The notes under the pieces: model-generated
What the model was told of the DNA's origin: nothing
The model's input: the letters and a program-made list of their open reading frames with translations, nothing else
The model's database searches: none
In this document: positions 24,278-31,592 of the stretch, one piece after another
Layout of the letters: each line of letters opens with the position of its first letter
How positions within the stretch are numbered: the stretch's first letter is position 1
Translations under genes and position numbers: made by a program
Assembly: GCA_964384555.1 (NCBI GenBank)
Contig: CAYLLA010000017.1
Coordinates: forward strand, 1 to 33,223
Reading direction: 5' to 3'
Length of the DNA: 33,223 nucleotides
Source of the DNA: CAG-390 sp964384555
GTDB lineage: Bacteria > Bacillota > Clostridia > Oscillospirales > CAG-272

Positions 24278-24895
24278 TCATCTTATTGTTGCAAATAATT
24301 TTGAAATCGTTCTAAATTCGTAAATCGAATCTTCGATAATCTCGGCGGGGCGAGATGCGCCGCTCTCGCCCGCCGCGATCCGCATAAATTTCCCATCGTT
24401 TGAGATGAATACGGCCTCGCCCGCTCGGCGGCTTTTTGGCCACGGGATGAGCGCGGCATCCCGCGCGCGCCAGCATTCGGAGAACACGCGACTGCCTATC
24501 ACATCCGTGCCGTGAAGCAGAGCCGCCTCGCCCCACACTGATATCAGCTCCGGCGAGACAAAGCCCGGGGTGACGTGCAGGTAGGCAAGATAGCGGCGGT
24601 GCTTAAAGCGGCGTGCGGGGTCCGGGTCGCTCGCATATCCGTCGGATGCGTATTCCGCGCCGCGGTCGGCGCACCAAGCCAAAAAGCGCTTGGCAAGCTC
24701 GGCGTAGCGGCTGTTTATTCGGTATGCGGGCACGTCGGCGGGAAAGTCAAAGGCCGGGTAGACCACGCGCGCCGTCAAAAGCGGCCGCTCGCCGCAGGGC
24801 GGGCGGCATATCGTTTGGCGCATCGTCACCGCCGCGCCCTCCTGCGGGAAAATCTCCCGCATGTTTTTGAACTCGACCTGTGCTTTTTCGGCCAT
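24278..24895 (-). CDS. Hypothetical protein, possibly DUF3298-like
   Basis: I do not recognise this 205-residue protein with confidence. It has no signal peptide or membrane helix. The pattern YPAFDFPADVPAYRINSRYAELAKRF (about 46-71), then a basic and aromatic strand KHRRYLAYLHVTPGF, then LISVWGEAALLHG and RVFSECWRARDAALIPWP, vaguely follows DUF3298-type domains (paired beta strands around 'iN..i' and a closing 'F....g..L'). That domain is usually extracytoplasmic, which does not fit the missing export signal. The ATG at 24895 has GGGAGGTG 4-6 bases upstream. Longer frames back to 25000 lack a ribosome site. It is transcribed alone between a terminator and the V-ATPase promoter. Confidence 0.6.
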   Translation of the reverse strand: MAEKAQVEFKNMREIFPQEGAAVTMRQTICRPPCGERPLLTARVVYPAFDFPADVPAYRINSRYAELAKRFLAWCADRGAEYASDGYASDPDPARRFKHRRYLAYLHVTPGFVSPELISVWGEAALLHGTDVIGSRVFSECWRARDAALIPWPKSRRAGEAVFISNDGKFMRIAAGESGASRPAEIIEDSIYEFRTISKLFATIR

Positions 24896-25074
24896 TCCGC
24901 ACCTCCCGCGAACGCTCTCATCATGATCTGTATCATAAAATAATATTCTCACCGTCGCGGGCTTTATGCATAGCATATCATTCCGCCAAAGAGGGCGCAT
25001 TTTCTTCCTATCTGAAATTAAGTTTGATATGATTTTAAATCACATCTTATACCGTGCCACCGCGGCGATCACGC

Positions 25075-25112
25075 AAAAAGCTGCCGCTGCAAGCGGTGCT
25101 TGCAGCGGCAGC
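25075..25112 (-). terminator. Intrinsic terminator of the lipoprotein gene
   Basis: A perfect 15-bp stem (GCTGCCGCTGCAAGC and its complement) with a 3-base loop is followed, on the minus strand, by TTTTT. It lies 35 bases after the stop of the lipoprotein gene at 25148. Confidence 0.93.
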
Positions 25113-25147
25113 GGGTCTGCGATATTTTTGATACTATCGTTTTATTA

Positions 25148-26083
25148 TCACTTTATGAATGTGATCTCGTCAAATATCACATAGGAATCGGCGCTGTACT
25201 TGTAGCCGTCGGTGTAGCAACGCATGTTGTCAACATAAACGGTGTCGGTAAAGGTGTTTGTAGCGCTGTTCCAGTAGAGACCGTCAGAGGTCTGTGTGAA
25301 GGATGTTGCGGGAACATAGATCCAACCTGCAAAGCCCTGCGGGATCTGCAAACGGCAAGCGTTGATGTTTGTGGTCTGTGTCCAGATACCGTCAAGGAAG
25401 TACCAAGCAACGGCCGAGCCGTTCTCGCCTGTGCCCTTGGAACGGACAGAGTTGGTGTTGATGGTAACGGATGCGCACATCTCCTTGCCCTCCTCGGGGG
25501 TCAGGTGAGAGAAGTCAACATAGAAGAGTATGCCGCGGGCACCCTCAACGCACTTGACCTCGGCGGGAGAGACCTCGATCTCGCCGCGGCTGTCCTTGGA
25601 GTCGGCCTTACCGGCAAAGCAGATGGCCTTACCGTAAATCGCACCCTCGGATTCACCAACAAACTTGGTGCTGCCCTTGGAGTTGCCGCCGACGGTGTAA
25701 TCGGCATCGTTATCCATGCACATAAGGCGGGTAAGTATCTCAAAATCAGAGCCGTCGGGCAAGCTTATGGGCATTGCAAGGCGCAGGATATCCATCTCGG
25801 ATTTCGAGATGCTGTCAACGGCCAGCGGAGCCTCTGTTTCGGGCGCGGCTGTGGTGGCGGGCTCGGTCTTTGCGGGCTCTTTGGTCGTCTCGGGCGACTT
25901 TGATGCCTCGGGGGCCTTTGTTGTGGGATCCGCTGCGGCTGTGGTGCCGGCGGGTGTCGGGTCCTTGGAGTCGTTGGGAGCGGTGGTGGTGATCTCACCG
26001 TTGCCGCCTGTCGTGCAAGCAACGAGCGAGAGCAGCATGAGTGCGGCTGTGGCCAAAGCAAGAATGCGTTTTGTAAGTTTCAT
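25148..26083 (-). CDS. Secreted lipoprotein with Thr/Pro/Ala linker and beta-sandwich-like domain
   Basis: The 311-residue protein starts with a lipoprotein signal (MKLTKRIL, hydrophobic core, lipobox LVAC with C23). Residues about 24-88 are a Thr/Pro/Ala/Glu/Lys-rich spacer. Residues about 95-311 are beta-rich and end in VYVDNMRCYTD and SYVIFDEITFIK, with GILFYVDFS and WIYVPATSF inside. This pattern resembles jelly-roll carbohydrate-binding modules, but no catalytic site is visible. A role as a surface glycan- or wall-binding protein is inference. AAGGAGG stands 10 bases before ATG 26083, with a consensus promoter upstream and a strong terminator downstream, so it is a single-gene unit. Confidence 0.82.
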   Translation of the reverse strand: MKLTKRILALATAALMLLSLVACTTGGNGEITTTAPNDSKDPTPAGTTAAADPTTKAPEASKSPETTKEPAKTEPATTAAPETEAPLAVDSISKSEMDILRLAMPISLPDGSDFEILTRLMCMDNDADYTVGGNSKGSTKFVGESEGAIYGKAICFAGKADSKDSRGEIEVSPAEVKCVEGARGILFYVDFSHLTPEEGKEMCASVTINTNSVRSKGTGENGSAVAWYFLDGIWTQTTNINACRLQIPQGFAGWIYVPATSFTQTSDGLYWNSATNTFTDTVYVDNMRCYTDGYKYSADSYVIFDEITFIK

Positions 26084-26136
26084 TTTTAAGTTTCCTCCTT
26101 AAAACAAGAAAAAAGAATGGCCTTTTTTGTGATTTT

Positions 26137-26165
26137 ATTATAGCACGCCAAAAAGCCTTTGTCAA
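26137..26165 (-). promoter_or_regulatory. Sigma-A promoter of the lipoprotein gene
   Basis: On the minus strand, perfect TTGACA (complement of 26160-26165), 17 bases, and perfect TATAAT (complement of 26137-26142), about 55 bases before the start codon. Confidence 0.94.
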
Positions 26166-26268
26166 CAAAAAAGAAAAATAAAAATCCATCTTTTTTATGC
26201 AGTGTGCCCCGCGTGGCGGGGATGCGAAAAAATTTTACTTTTAAACTGTATAAATTTTTTGCACGCAC

Positions 26269-26297
26269 TTGTAAATCCCGCCGCGGTATGATATAAT
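26269..26297 (+). promoter_or_regulatory. Promoter of the exonuclease-thiI operon
   Basis: TTGTAA (26269-26274), 17 bases, TATAAT (26292-26297) with an extended -10 TG (TATGATATAAT). It reads toward the exonuclease gene. Between it and the divergent lipoprotein promoter lies a small hairpin CCCCGC-gtg-GCGGGG (about 26206-26220). Confidence 0.85.
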
Positions 26298-26440
26298 AAT
26301 TCGGTATAGTCCAAATGTAAAAGAAAAATGTGCCGTGTGCCGATATTCCAAGCTCTGGGGTAAGAGTCACACCACCCTATAAACTTTATAAATAATTTTT
26401 TATATATATGCCGCCTGACGGCGGCGGAACGGAGACTGTT
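26298..26440 (+). promoter_or_regulatory. Structured 140-base leader of the exonuclease gene
   Basis: The stretch from 26084 to 26440 has no gene. Its second part would be the transcript leader. It holds possible pairings TCGG/CCGA and GCTCT/AGAGT, and a CCGCC-tgac-GGCGG hairpin (about 26410-26424) immediately before the ribosome site at 26430-26435. I recognise no named riboswitch. The in-frame ATG at 26408 sits in AT-rich sequence with no ribosome site and overlaps the hairpin. Confidence 0.4.
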
Positions 26441-27871
26441 TTGAAGGAATCGATAAAATTGCGCTCAGGCGCTGCGGTAACGGCTATCCGCGGTCGCGAA
26501 GCGCGAGCCAAAAACTATCTTACACGTGCCGAGCTTGATAAATTGCACCTCAAGGCGGGTGCGCCCGTTGCATTTGAGGAAACAGAGTGCGGCCTGCGCC
26601 TTTGGTTTGACCCGGAAAAGGTCAGCGAGGCAGATCCCGAGCTTTGGTACGCGCCGCGCTCAAAGCGCGAGACCGAAAAACTCCCCTCCGGGGATGTTAT
26701 CGAGCGGGTAAGCGTTCGCCGCGCCGCATCCCTCGGCTTTTACACCAAGGAGCGCTTGGCGAGCATGAAGCTTGAGGTCGTGGAGATGCCCGTGGCCTTT
26801 GCGCGTAAGTCGGATGGCTCGGTGGTCTATCTTTATGATAAGCTCACAACGGTGCGCATGCCGCTTATGTGCGTTAAGTGCGGAAATGATGTCAGATACC
26901 GCAAAAAGCTCTGCCGCGCCTGCTACGAGGAGGAGCTTGCTGCCCGCCGTGCCGAGGGTGATGCCCACCGCGCACGCCACTACGGTATGGATCGCTCCCG
27001 CGTGCTGTTTTTTGACCTTGAGCTGACCGGCTTTTACGATCGCGATGAGATCATCTCTATCAGTATATGCGATGCAAACGGGCAGATGATAATGGATACA
27101 CTGGTGCATCCCACCCACACACGCAAGTGGAATAAGACCGAAAAGATACACGGTATCACCCCCGAGATGACGGCGGATGCGCCCACTCTCGCCGAGCTGA
27201 CACCGCGCATCAAGGAGATATTTGCGGGGGCTGATAGGCTCATCGCCTACGGTGTATCAACAGACTACAGCCATATCAAATACATATACGAGACCGAGGA
27301 GGAGCGGCGCGCGCTTTGGGCAAAGATACGCTGCTGTGCCAACGAGTTCGTCAGATATATACACGAGTGCCGTCCCGAGGTAGAGCATGCAAGCCTTACC
27401 GATGCCATGGCCTGCTTTGAGATAGAGTGGGATGGCGTGGCGCACACATCCGTGGCGGATACCATTGGATGCATGAAGGTCTGGGAGCGGCTGTTCCCGA
27501 ATTATTATATCGAGAGCGGCGAGGCGGATCCCGAGCCGGAGGAGGCCGAAAAGCCCGCCACACCGCGTGCCTCAAAGGGTCGCAAAAAACGCGGCGGCAA
27601 ACGCCGTGCCTCTCGATCCTCCAAAAAGGGCGGCGATAACGGCGCCGATGCCGAGGGCGCGGACGAGCAGGATCTTGATCGCATGGACGATTTTGATCTT
27701 GACTTTGACGACAATTACGGAGACGATGACGAGGACGATGAGGACGGCGAGGGCATGGCCATCGATCCCGCCGAGCGCTCTACGCTCTTTGATATAGATC
27801 TTTACGCACTGGCGGCGGATGACGGATCTGACGACACCGACGACACCGACGGAGAGGATAGCAATGCCTGA
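26441..27871 (+). CDS. DEDDh 3'-5' exonuclease with Zn-ribbon and charge-segregated tail, TTG start
   Basis: The central part (about 183-355) is an RNase T/DnaQ-fold exonuclease. The catalytic set is visible as D192 and E194 (FFDLEL), D275 (STDYSH), H335 and D340 (HTSVAD), with HGIT at 237-240. Ahead of it is a region of about 180 residues with a CxxC...CxxC zinc ribbon (C144, C147, C158, C161) and a poorly recognisable N-terminal domain. After it come a basic stretch (about 376-397, many Lys/Arg) and a very acidic tail (about 400-472, mostly Asp/Glu). I chose TTG 26441, with GGAG 6 bases upstream, over the unsupported ATG at 26408. The gene overlaps thiI by 8 bases. DNA or RNA as substrate cannot be decided. 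The domain set is unusual. Confidence 0.87.
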   Translation: MKESIKLRSGAAVTAIRGREARAKNYLTRAELDKLHLKAGAPVAFEETECGLRLWFDPEKVSEADPELWYAPRSKRETEKLPSGDVIERVSVRRAASLGFYTKERLASMKLEVVEMPVAFARKSDGSVVYLYDKLTTVRMPLMCVKCGNDVRYRKKLCRACYEEELAARRAEGDAHRARHYGMDRSRVLFFDLELTGFYDRDEIISISICDANGQMIMDTLVHPTHTRKWNKTEKIHGITPEMTADAPTLAELTPRIKEIFAGADRLIAYGVSTDYSHIKYIYETEEERRALWAKIRCCANEFVRYIHECRPEVEHASLTDAMACFEIEWDGVAHTSVADTIGCMKVWERLFPNYYIESGEADPEPEEAEKPATPRASKGRKKRGGKRRASRSSKKGGDNGADAEGADEQDLDRMDDFDLDFDDNYGDDDEDDEDGEGMAIDPAERSTLFDIDLYALAADDGSDDTDDTDGEDSNA

Positions 27872-29063
27872 ATCCAAATTTAGAGAAATACTGCTTTGCA
27901 AATACGGCGAGATCTGCCTTAAAGGCTCAAACAGAAGCTTTTTTGAAACACTGCTCAGCCGCGAGCTTAAATATCGCCTCTCGCAGGTGGGGCATTACAA
28001 GGTAATAAAGGGGCGCAGTCTGGCACGCATCGAGCCGGCAGAGGACGATGCGGATATGGATGCCGCATGGGCGGTCGCCATGCGCACATTCGGCATTATT
28101 GCCGTCAGCCGTTCGGCATACGCCGAAAAGGATATAGGCGAGCTTCGCCGCACGGCGGTGGAGTATCTTCGCGATACACTTATGAACGCCCGGACATTTA
28201 AAGTCGAGGCAAAGCGCGCGGATAAGAGCTTCCCGTTGCATTCACAGCAGATATGCGAGGAGCTGGGCGCGGCCATACTTTCAAACTACCATCATCTTAA
28301 GGTGGACGTGCACCATCCGGAGGTCACGGTAATGTGCGAGGTCCGCGAGGAGGGCGCATATATCACCGGTGGTCAGCAGCGTGCCGCGGGCGGAATGCCT
28401 GTCGGCTCTAACGGCAAGGGCATGCTCCTTTTGTCCGGAGGTATAGATTCACCTGTCGCCGGGTGGATGATGGCCAAGCGCGGCATAAAGCTTGAGGCGG
28501 TGTATTTTGAATCCTTCCCCTATACAAGCGAGCAGGCAAGGGAAAAGGTAGTGGAGCTGGCACGCAAGCTCACCCCGTGGGCGGGCAGCATCTTTTTGCA
28601 CGTCGTGTCGCTGACACATATCCAAGAGGAGCTTTCCCGCGCATGCTGTGAGGACTATTTCACCCTCCTGCTTCGCCGCTATATGATGGCGATAGCATCA
28701 AGGATCGCACATACTGCCGAGTGCGGCGCACTGATCACAGGTGAGAGCCTCGGTCAGGTCGCATCGCAGACCATGCAGGCATTGGCGGTCACAAACGACG
28801 CGGCCGATCTGCCCGTGTTCCGTCCGCTCATCGGCATGGATAAGGCGGAGATAATCGAGCGTGCAAGATTTATCGATACCTTTGAAACATCTATTCTGCC
28901 CTATGAGGATTGCTGTACCGTTTTCACGCCAAGGCACCCCAAGACCCGCCCCGAGCTTGCTCATGTGCTTGAGGAGGAGGCAAAGCTTGACTTTGCGGCT
29001 CTGGTGGACGAGGCCGTGGCATCTGATAACGTTATATACCTCAAGGCCGATTTCAAGGATTGA
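27864..29063 (+). CDS. thiI: tRNA 4-thiouridine synthase ThiI (short form)
   Basis: ThiI adenylates U8 of tRNA and transfers sulfur to make 4-thiouridine. It can also serve thiamine thiazole synthesis. The 399-residue protein has an N-terminal ferredoxin-like/THUMP region (about 1-170) and a PP-loop ATP pyrophosphatase domain with LLLSGGIDSPVAGW. The PYEDCCTVFTPRHPKTRP motif holds a conserved cysteine. There is no C-terminal rhodanese domain, as in Bacillus-type ThiI. GGAG lies 9 bases before ATG 27864. The start lies inside the exonuclease gene (8-base overlap), suggesting coupled translation. The usual cysteine desulfurase partner is not adjacent in this window. Confidence 0.96.
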   Translation: MPESKFREILLCKYGEICLKGSNRSFFETLLSRELKYRLSQVGHYKVIKGRSLARIEPAEDDADMDAAWAVAMRTFGIIAVSRSAYAEKDIGELRRTAVEYLRDTLMNARTFKVEAKRADKSFPLHSQQICEELGAAILSNYHHLKVDVHHPEVTVMCEVREEGAYITGGQQRAAGGMPVGSNGKGMLLLSGGIDSPVAGWMMAKRGIKLEAVYFESFPYTSEQAREKVVELARKLTPWAGSIFLHVVSLTHIQEELSRACCEDYFTLLLRRYMMAIASRIAHTAECGALITGESLGQVASQTMQALAVTNDAADLPVFRPLIGMDKAEIIERARFIDTFETSILPYEDCCTVFTPRHPKTRPELAHVLEEEAKLDFAALVDEAVASDNVIYLKADFKD

Positions 29064-29069
29064 CCATTC

Positions 29070-29100
29070 TTTCGGAGTCGCCCGCGCGGTGACTCCGAAA
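29070..29100. other. Perfect inverted repeat after thiI
   Basis: TTTCGGAGTC (29070-29079) pairs with GACTCCGAAA (29091-29100) around an 11-base loop, 6 bases after the thiI stop. A-rich rather than T-rich sequence follows on the plus strand, so it is at best a weak terminator or an mRNA 3'-end stabiliser. Confidence 0.6.
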
Positions 29101-29124
29101 AACGAAAAAATATAAAAAAAGGTC

Positions 29125-29153
29125 TTGACAAAGACCAAAGTATAGTGTATAAT
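29125..29153 (+). promoter_or_regulatory. Sigma-A promoter of tRNA-Ser
   Basis: Perfect TTGACA (29125-29130), 17 bases, perfect TATAAT (29148-29153), about 57 bases before the mature 5' end of tRNA-Ser. Confidence 0.93.
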
Positions 29154-29210
29154 ATACTTTGTCGGCATGCATTATGTAAAAGCTTTGCCATGCCGCTCAA
29201 TAACACCCTT

Positions 29211-29302
29211 GGAGATGTACTCAAGAGGCCGAAGAGGCGCCCCTGCTAAGGGTGTAGGTCGTGAATAACGGCGCGAGAGTTCAAATCTCTCCATCTCCGC
29301 CA
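29211..29302 (+). tRNA. tRNA-Ser (anticodon GCT)
   Basis: This is a 92-base class II tRNA with a long variable arm. The acceptor stem pairs GGAGATG with CATCTCC, followed by G and an encoded CCA. The anticodon loop CCTGCTAAGG gives GCT, and the T-arm contains GAGTTCAAATCTC. It is a single-gene transcript with its own promoter and terminator. Confidence 0.97.
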
Positions 29303-29304
29303 AC

Positions 29305-29334
29305 AAAAAGGCACACCGAATGGTGTGCCTTTTT
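29305..29334. terminator. Terminator of tRNA-Ser, bidirectional
   Basis: AAAAAGGCACACC and GGTGTGCCTTTTT form a perfect stem around GAAT, 3 bases after the tRNA CCA. The A-run on the left also lets it stop transcripts of the convergent lipoprotein gene ending at 29429. The stretch 29335-29428 holds a long imperfect inverted repeat (GTCCTG-CGGCGG type, about 29356-29412) but no T-run. Confidence 0.92.
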
Positions 29335-29428
29335 CGTTACTTTAAATTTTTTAAGTGTCCTGTCGGCGGCGGGTCAAGCGTGCTTGGGCACGGGGCGTGC
29401 CGCCGTCAGGACTTGCAAAAGATATAAA

Positions 29429-30760
29429 TTAAGCTGCCGTGCCGGTGAACTGTGAGCGGATCACGTCATCGGCCATTGGGCCTGCCTCGGCGGGGAGCTT
29501 TGCCACACCCTCGGCGGCGGACTTACCAAACCTTACCCGGCCAAGTACAGAGGCGACCTGTGTGGAATCCTGCGCCATCGTGTAGTACAGCTGATCCCCA
29601 TGGCTTATATTCAGCACGGTCGTGGCAGAGGAGGTCTGTGTTTGACCCGCAATGCTGACGGTAGATGTTACGGTGGACTGCATACTCACCCGCGGGTCTG
29701 AAAGGTCGCGGCTGTTTATGTCCAGCACGACCTGCGAGATAGAGGTGGCCGTGCCGCTGAATCCGGCCGACTCAATAGGTGCCTCGGCGGTCACCAAAAG
29801 CTCATAACGACCGGATGCCGGATCCTTGCCCTCGTATTTGATGTTAAGGGCGTTGACCTCGACCGTGGTCGGTACACGAATGCCGTTGCTCACAACATTC
29901 ATCGTCATGCGCTGGCGGTAGGATATACCGTCCTTTTCGTTCTGTGTCGTGGATACGGACATGGTCATCTTGCCAACGTCCGGGGTGACAAATTCAATAT
30001 CAAAGCTTACGGCATCATCGGCAAGGCTGTAGCTGCCGGAGGCACGACCGCTCTCGCGCAGCTTTTCAAGATCCGCGCCGGAATACTCGGAGGTTGCGGC
30101 GAAAAGGTCAAGAACCAGGTTTAGATATTCATCGCTGAAGGTACAGGAGGTGTAGTCCTCGGAGGGGATTATCATCGATGCCTCAAGCTTTGGCTCGGGG
30201 ATATCGGTCTTGGTGTCGGATCCCAAAAAGTAGCTTATATCAACACCAAAATCATAAAAGATCGAGGGGGTGAACACACCGGTGCCTCCAACGCTTTGTA
30301 TGCTGTCAATGCCGGACTTGCCTGCCTCCTCCAAATAGCGCAGTATGTAGCCGTCGCGCTCAAAGGAAAAGGTGTTAAGTCCGTTTTTGTAGCTCATGAC
30401 CGTTGCACCGTCGCGCAGACCTATATAGTTCAGCGATGCGGCAAAGTCGTTTGTGGGGTTAATGCTATCAATGATATAGTCGGTGCAGTAGACCTTGATA
30501 AGCTCGCCAAAGTGCTCAAGCCCGTTATCCTCGTTAAGATAGGTCATGGCGCGTTCGGTGAGTGTGTTAAGCTTTTCTTTGTCCGCGGTCGATGCGGTGC
30601 TCTCGGGTGGGGCAGTCGTGATGGGGGCGGGGGCGGCGGTGGTCTCGGGTGGGAGGGTGGTCTCATCCCCGCCCGTGCCCGCGGGGCGGCAGGAGGCAAG
30701 CGTCGCGGCAAGCAAGCAGAGTGCCAAAAATGTTGCCAGGATCCTTTTTGTTATTTTCAT
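29429..30760 (-). CDS. Secreted lipoprotein of unknown function
   Basis: The 443-residue protein has a lipoprotein signal peptide (MKITKRIL, hydrophobic core, LASC with C24) and a Thr/Pro/Ala-rich spacer (about 25-60). The mature domain of about 380 residues is rich in Ser, Thr and beta-forming residues, with segments such as DTKTDIPEPKLEAS and VSTTQNEKDGISYRQRMTM. I do not recognise the fold or any catalytic motif. The N-terminal signal (MK-x-TKRILA) is nearly identical to that of the other lipoprotein at 25148-26083, but the mature domains look unrelated. AAAGGA is about 11 bases before ATG 30760. A perfect promoter lies upstream, so it is probably well expressed and monocistronic. Confidence 0.8.
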   Translation of the reverse strand: MKITKRILATFLALCLLAATLASCRPAGTGGDETTLPPETTAAPAPITTAPPESTASTADKEKLNTLTERAMTYLNEDNGLEHFGELIKVYCTDYIIDSINPTNDFAASLNYIGLRDGATVMSYKNGLNTFSFERDGYILRYLEEAGKSGIDSIQSVGGTGVFTPSIFYDFGVDISYFLGSDTKTDIPEPKLEASMIIPSEDYTSCTFSDEYLNLVLDLFAATSEYSGADLEKLRESGRASGSYSLADDAVSFDIEFVTPDVGKMTMSVSTTQNEKDGISYRQRMTMNVVSNGIRVPTTVEVNALNIKYEGKDPASGRYELLVTAEAPIESAGFSGTATSISQVVLDINSRDLSDPRVSMQSTVTSTVSIAGQTQTSSATTVLNISHGDQLYYTMAQDSTQVASVLGRVRFGKSAAEGVAKLPAEAGPMADDVIRSQFTGTAA

Positions 30761-30825
30761 CGTTTTTGGTATCCTTTGTCGTTTAGTACATCCGCGCGGT
30801 GTCTCGGTGTCGTGGTGTCGATATC

Positions 30826-30854
30826 ATTATATCATATGCCGCGGGTGCTGTCAA
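30826..30854 (-). promoter_or_regulatory. Sigma-A promoter of the second lipoprotein gene
   Basis: On the minus strand, perfect TTGACA (complement of 30849-30854), 17 bases, and perfect TATAAT (complement of 30826-30831) with extended -10 TG, about 65 bases before the start codon. Confidence 0.94.
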
Positions 30855-30948
30855 CGGGATGACGGCAGACGGCGGGCTATTTTTTTTGGCAGTCTCACCG
30901 TAAATACCGAGCCTGCCCGTTGTATGCTTTGCCGCTTACTGTCTGCGG

Positions 30949-31536
30949 TCATTCCTCCCCCGCGGGCGGGCGGCCGTCGATCAGGGCGGGGAAACAATCA
31001 ATGTCCCCAATATCCACCCGCGCACCGCCTATGTGTATGGCGCGGTATCTTGCGTAGCGGTAGCTTGAAAGGCGACGGTCGATGGCATCCTCCGAGTGTG
31101 AGGCAACAAGCAGGTCGCCCCTTTGGACGGCGGTGACGATGAGGGAATGAAAATAGTTGCCGCGCTCATCCCCCAGCTGTATCACATCCCCGGGGAGGAT
31201 GGCGGGGTGCGGGCGGCGGCCGCGCACCGGCAGGAGGTATCCAAAAGGCCCTACCCCGCCGTTTTGCGCCGAAAAATCACGCGCCCCGGTGATAAAATCA
31301 AAAAAGAACTCCACGCCGGTCCATGCGGGCGCACGATCGTCGGTATCTATATAGTACCAGCCAAAGTCGCGCGTGTAGTTCATAATACAGCAGCCCGCCA
31401 GCACGCATTGAGAAACAAAGTTCGTGCAGTCGCCGCCAAGACCGTCAAAGTTAAAAAACAAAGGGTTTCTGTCAAGCGCCCAGCGGCGCGCGTATTCAAC
31501 GGCGCGCCTGCGGTCATATTGGATCGTTGCAAGCAT
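30949..31536 (-). CDS. Amidase_6 family protein (putative cysteine amidase/peptidase)
   Basis: This 195-residue protein matches the 'putative amidase' family (Amidase_6, NlpC/P60-like fold). It opens YDRRRAVEYARRWALDRNPLF, followed by GGDCTNFVSQCVLAG with the presumed nucleophile C37. GNYFHSLIV gives the candidate catalytic histidine. DVIQLGD and HSEDAIDRRLSSY continue the family pattern. It lacks a signal peptide, whereas many relatives are exported with extra domains, so this is a compact, apparently cytosolic version. GGGGGTG lies 5-6 bases before ATG 31536. It stands alone between the palindrome array and the lipoprotein promoter. Substrate unknown; peptide or wall amide bonds are the usual guess for the family. 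Confidence 0.88.
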   Translation of the reverse strand: MLATIQYDRRRAVEYARRWALDRNPLFFNFDGLGGDCTNFVSQCVLAGCCIMNYTRDFGWYYIDTDDRAPAWTGVEFFFDFITGARDFSAQNGGVGPFGYLLPVRGRRPHPAILPGDVIQLGDERGNYFHSLIVTAVQRGDLLVASHSEDAIDRRLSSYRYARYRAIHIGGARVDIGDIDCFPALIDGRPPAGEE

Positions 31537-31592
31537 AGATTCACCCCCAAAAAACAGTTGATAATTAAGTATATTCGCAAAAGGGGGGAGGC

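Noticed and set aside
25100..25903. 267-codon frame antisense to the first lipoprotein
   Set aside because: The lipoprotein has a lipobox, ribosome site, promoter and terminator. The antisense frame has none and begins in the terminator region.
26408..26440. ATG at 26408 as the start of the exonuclease
   Set aside because: No ribosome site precedes it and it sits in a hairpin. TTG 26441 has GGAG at the right distance.
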